NCBI GenBank assembly: GCA_947311845.1
Contig: CAMZMU010000040.1
Location: 52,579,782-52,643,781, forward strand
DNA length: 64,000 nucleotides
Direction of reading: 5' to 3'
DNA from: Poa pratensis
Taxonomy: Eukaryota; Streptophyta; Magnoliopsida; Poales; Poaceae
Part shown: piece after piece, positions 60,708 through 64,000 of the stretch
Position numbering within the stretch: position 1 is the first letter of the stretch
Layout of the letters: each line of letters opens with the position of its first letter
Notes under the pieces: model-generated
Databases searched by the model: none
Told to the model about the DNA's origin: nothing
What the model saw: the letters and a program-made list of their open reading frames with translations, nothing else
Made by a program: the position numbers and the translations under genes

Positions 60708-63700
60708 TCACTTGTTCTTCTGATTGCGCCGTAACCATGGACAATCTTCTTCATTTAACTTGATGCTTGGGTCAGTGTTCACTTTGAAGGGCGGAATTTC
60801 ATGAAACTTATCATAATCTTCTGACATGTCTGTCTTGTCCTCCACTCCCACGATGATTCTTTTCCCTGAAAGAACTATGTGGCGCTTTGGCTCATCGTAT
60901 GATGTATTCGCTTGCTTATCTTTTCTTTTTTTCGGTAGGGTAGACATGTCCTTCACATAGAAAACCTGAGCCACTTCACTGGCTAGGACGAATGGTTCGG
61001 TGTCGTACCCAAGATTCTTAAAATCCACTATAGTCATTCTGTACCGTGTGTCTACCTCTACCCCGCCTTCTAGGTTGAACCATTTGCACTTGAACAAAGG
61101 GACCTTAAAAGAAGGTCCATAGTCAAGTTCCCATATCTTCTCTATGTAACCATAATATGTGACCTTTTGCCCATTGTAGTTTGTTGCATCAAAGCGGACA
61201 CCACTGTTTTGGTTGGTGCTCTTTTTATCTTGGTCGGCCGTGTAAAATGTATTCCATTTATCTCGTACCCTTGAAAAGTCAATATAGTCGAAGATGGTGA
61301 CTTGGCCAACAAGTATAGCTGTTCTCCAACATTGGTGTCATTAATGAGACGTGTTTGCAACCAACCGCCGAAAGTCTTCATGTGTTGTCCATCAATCCAA
61401 TCTTTAGGTTTCTCCGGGTATTTAGAGCGTAAAAAATTCTTGTGTTCCTCGATATATGGAGCCACCAAGCTGGAATTATGTAGAACTGTGTAGTGTGCTC
61501 GAGTGAAAGAATGCCCGTCTTGACATATTGTTGCTTTCTTTCCTAGCGTGCCTTTTCCACGCAGTCTCCCTTCATGGCGCGATTGAGGAACACCGATCGG
61601 CTGAATGTCAGGAATAAAGTCAACACAAAACTCAATGACCTCCTCCGTTCCATACCCCTTTGAGATGCTTCCTTCTGGCCTAGCACGGTTATGAACATAT
61701 TTCTTTAAGACTCCCATGAACCTCTCAAAGGGGAACATGTTGTGTAGAAATACAGGACCGAGAATGGAAATCTCTTCGACTAGGTGAACTATGAGGTGCG
61801 TCATAATATTGAAGAAGGTTGGTGGGAACACCAACTCGAAGCTGACAAGACATTGGACCACATCCTTCTGTAAACTTGGTAGAGTTAGTGGATTGATGAC
61901 CTTCTGAGAAATTGCATTGAGGAATGCACATAGCTTCACAATGGGTACTCGAACATTTTCCGGTAGAAGCCCCCTCAATGCAATCGGAAGTAATTGTGTC
62001 ATAATCACGTGGCAATCATGAGACTTTAGGTTTTGGAATTTTTTCTCTGCCATATTTATTATTCCCTTTATATTCGACGAGAAGCCAGATGGAACCTTCA
62101 TACTGCTAAGACATTCAAAAAATATTGTCTTCTCTTCTTTCGTAAGAGCGTAGCTTGCAGGACCTTTATGATTATCTGAATGCACGTCGTCTCGTTCGTG
62201 CATACGTTGATGGTCATGCCTTGCTTCCGGTGTATCTTTTGACTTCCCATACACGCCCAAGAAGTTTAGCAGGTTCAAGCAAAGATTTTTGTCACGTGCA
62301 TCACGTCGATTGCAGAGTGAACCTCAAGGATTATCCAATAGGGCAGCTCCCAAAATATAGATTTCTTCTTCCACATGGGTACGTGGTTGTCAGCGTCATT
62401 CGGAACAGATAGTCCGCCAGGACCCTTCCCAAAGATTACTTTTAAATCCTTGACCATATCATATATATCAGAACTAGAAGGGCGGGTAGGCGGGCCGAGG
62501 ATCTGCCTCATTTGAAATGTTTGCCTTTCTTTCTTAAGGGATGCTTGGGTGGAAGAAATCGACGATGGCCCAGGTACACATTCTTGTTACCTAAATGTAT
62601 ACTTTCAGTCTCACCTAAACAGTGCGTGCATGCATTGTATCCCTTGTTTGACTGTCCTGAAATGTTACTAAGAGCAGGCCAATCATTGATGGTTACAAAC
62701 AACAACGCTCGTAGGTCAAATTCTGTTTGTCCGTGCTCATCCCACACACGTACACCTTCTTCACGCCACAACTGTAAAAGTTCTTCAACCAATGGCCTCA
62801 GGTACACATCAATATCGTTGCCAGGTTGCTTCGGTCCTTGGATGAGCACTGGCATCATAATGAACTTCCGCTTCATGCACAGCCAAGGAGGAAGGTTATA
62901 AATACATAGAGTCAGAGGCCAAGTGCTATGACTGGAGCTCTGCTCCCAAAAGGATTAAAGCCATCTGTACTTAGACCAAATCTTAAGTTCCTTGCGTCAT
63001 CTGAAAATGTCGGGAACTCTCTGTCGATTTTTCTCCATTGCGACCCATCAGCGGGGTGTCTCATCATCAGATCTTTCTTACGGTCTTCTTTGTGCCATCG
63101 CAACAACTTGGCATGCTCTTTGTTTTGGACCAAACGTTTCAATCGTGGTATTATAGGAGCATACCACATAACCTTGGCAGGAACCCTCTTCCTGGGGCGC
63201 GGCTCGCCCTCAACATCACGAGGGTCATCTCGCCTGATTTATACCGCAATGCACCGCATATCGGGCATGCATTCAAATTCTCGTGCTCACCGCGGTAGAG
63301 GATGCAGTCATTGATGCATGCATGTATCTTCTGCACCTCTAATCCTAGAGGGCAGACAACCTTCTTTGCTTTGTACGTACTGGGGGGCAATACGTTATCC
63401 CTTGGAAGCATCTTCTTTAATATTTTCAGCAAATTTTCAAATCCCTTGTCAGATAGACCATTCTGTGCCTTCCATTGCAGCAATTCCAGTGTGGTACCCA
63501 GCTTTTTCAGGCCATCTTCGCAATTTGGGTACAATAATTTTTGTGATCCTCTAACATTCTCTCCAACTTCAACTTCTCGTTTTCACTTCCACAGTCCATT
63601 TGTGCATCACGAATGGCCCGACGAAGATCATCGTCGGGCTCATCAACAATGGGATCTTTTTCAGCTTCGTCTTCCCCCATTGTAGTATCACCGTGTTCAT

Positions 63701-63994
63701 TGACATAGGATAGTTGTCATTATCCTCTTCTTCTTCATTATCTTTCATTATAACCCCGCTTTCTCCGTGCTTGGTCCAACAATAGTAACCATCCATGAAA
63801 CCATTCTGCAACAGGTGGATGTGAAGGATTTTTGAGGTAGAGTGATCACTCCTATTCTTACAGACACTACATGGACAACAAATAAAACCATTCGTCCGCT
63901 TGTTTGCCTCAGCCGCATGGAGAAAATTATGCATGCCACTAATGAACTCGGGACTGCGTCGGTCACCGTACATCCATTGTCGGTTCATCTGCAT
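60708..63994 (-). pseudogene. CACTA TNP2-type transposase
   Basis: Minus strand, from MQMNRQWMYGDRRSPEFISG (63994), the transposase-associated domain with its CPCSVC motif. Transposase_21 pieces follow: ALRYKSGEMT (about 63250), LRRFGLSTDGFNPF-like DARNLRFGLSTDGFNPF (about 62960), PVLIQGPKQPGNDIDVYLRP, LLFVTINDWPALSNISGQSN and CTHCLGETESIHLG (62876-62508). Then DUF4218 (VPIVKLCAFLNAISQKVINP, FPPTFFNIMTHLIVHLVEEI, FLHNMFPFERFMGVLKKYVH) and DUF4216 (VVDTRYRMT-like VEVDTRYRMTIVDFKNLGY, 61040). Order and domains match autonomous CACTA transposases. Several frame changes (near 63560, 63160, 62900, 62500 and 61140), some possibly introns, make activity doubtful. The catalytic protein cuts the CACTA ends (family knowledge). 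Confidence 0.88.
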
Positions 63995-64000
63995 TATACA

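Larger units (their letters stand above)
52339..64000 (-). mobile_element. CACTA (En/Spm) DNA transposon, 5' end beyond the window
   Basis: The left terminus CACTAGTGGAAAACGGGGCT begins at 52339, after CTA, the expected 3-bp duplication. Subterminal TTTAGTCCCGGTT repeats follow. On the minus strand the element carries a TNP2-type transposase (63994-60708) and, downstream, a second ORF with a C48 protease domain (58065-52858). The other CACTA terminus is not in the window. Two solo LTRs are inserted into the second ORF. Confidence 0.9.

Overview
This window is a stretch of plant nuclear DNA, most likely from a grass of the Pooideae/Triticeae type. The support is intron-containing plant genes (an LRL-type bHLH factor, RTF2 and a PICKLE/CHD3 relative), a Stowaway MITE (CTCCCTCC termini, TA duplication), a CACTA element with TTTAGTCCCGGTT subterminal repeats, and deeply nested LTR and LINE elements. 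The species cannot be fixed from the sequence alone.

Layout. 1-5852: a minus-strand Gypsy retrotransposon cut by the left edge, next to a decayed RTE-type LINE fragment (5853-6584). 8382-11067: a plus-strand seven-exon bHLH gene. 11-15 kb: non-coding and TE-like sequence, a LINE endonuclease scrap and a Stowaway MITE. 15040-22711: an inverted duplication whose arms (15040-17585 and 21860-22711) carry decayed copies of a chromodomain exon and enclose an RTF2 gene (minus, 18934-19979) and a LINE RNase H remnant. 22712-44210: one L1-type LINE (minus) with 15-bp target-site duplications, split by a plus-strand Gypsy element (25635-41246) that has identical-looking LTRs, a 111-bp tandem array and two antisense genes. 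Just inside its 5' LTR lies a misplaced second copy of LINE flank. 44226-51030: a PICKLE-like CHD3 gene that keeps the PHD finger, two chromodomains and the first SNF2 lobe, then switches in frame to an unrelated coiled-coil tail. 52339-64000: a minus-strand CACTA element running off the right edge. It has a TNP2 transposase, and a second ORF with a C48 (Ulp1-like) protease domain that is interrupted by two solo LTRs.

The host genes look like three unrelated housekeeping or regulatory loci: transcription (bHLH), replication-fork/splicing (RTF2) and chromatin (CHD3). They are separated by insertions. The nesting gives a relative order: CHD3-exon duplication, then the LINE, then the Gypsy, then the odd LINE-flank duplication. 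The CACTA came before the two solo LTRs inside it.

A recurring feature is that otherwise clean reading frames are exactly one base short inside C or G runs: three places in the bHLH gene, one in RTF2, one in CHD3 exon 1 and one in LINE ORF1. This looks more like homopolymer consensus error than decay, and it should be kept in mind before calling any of these genes dead.
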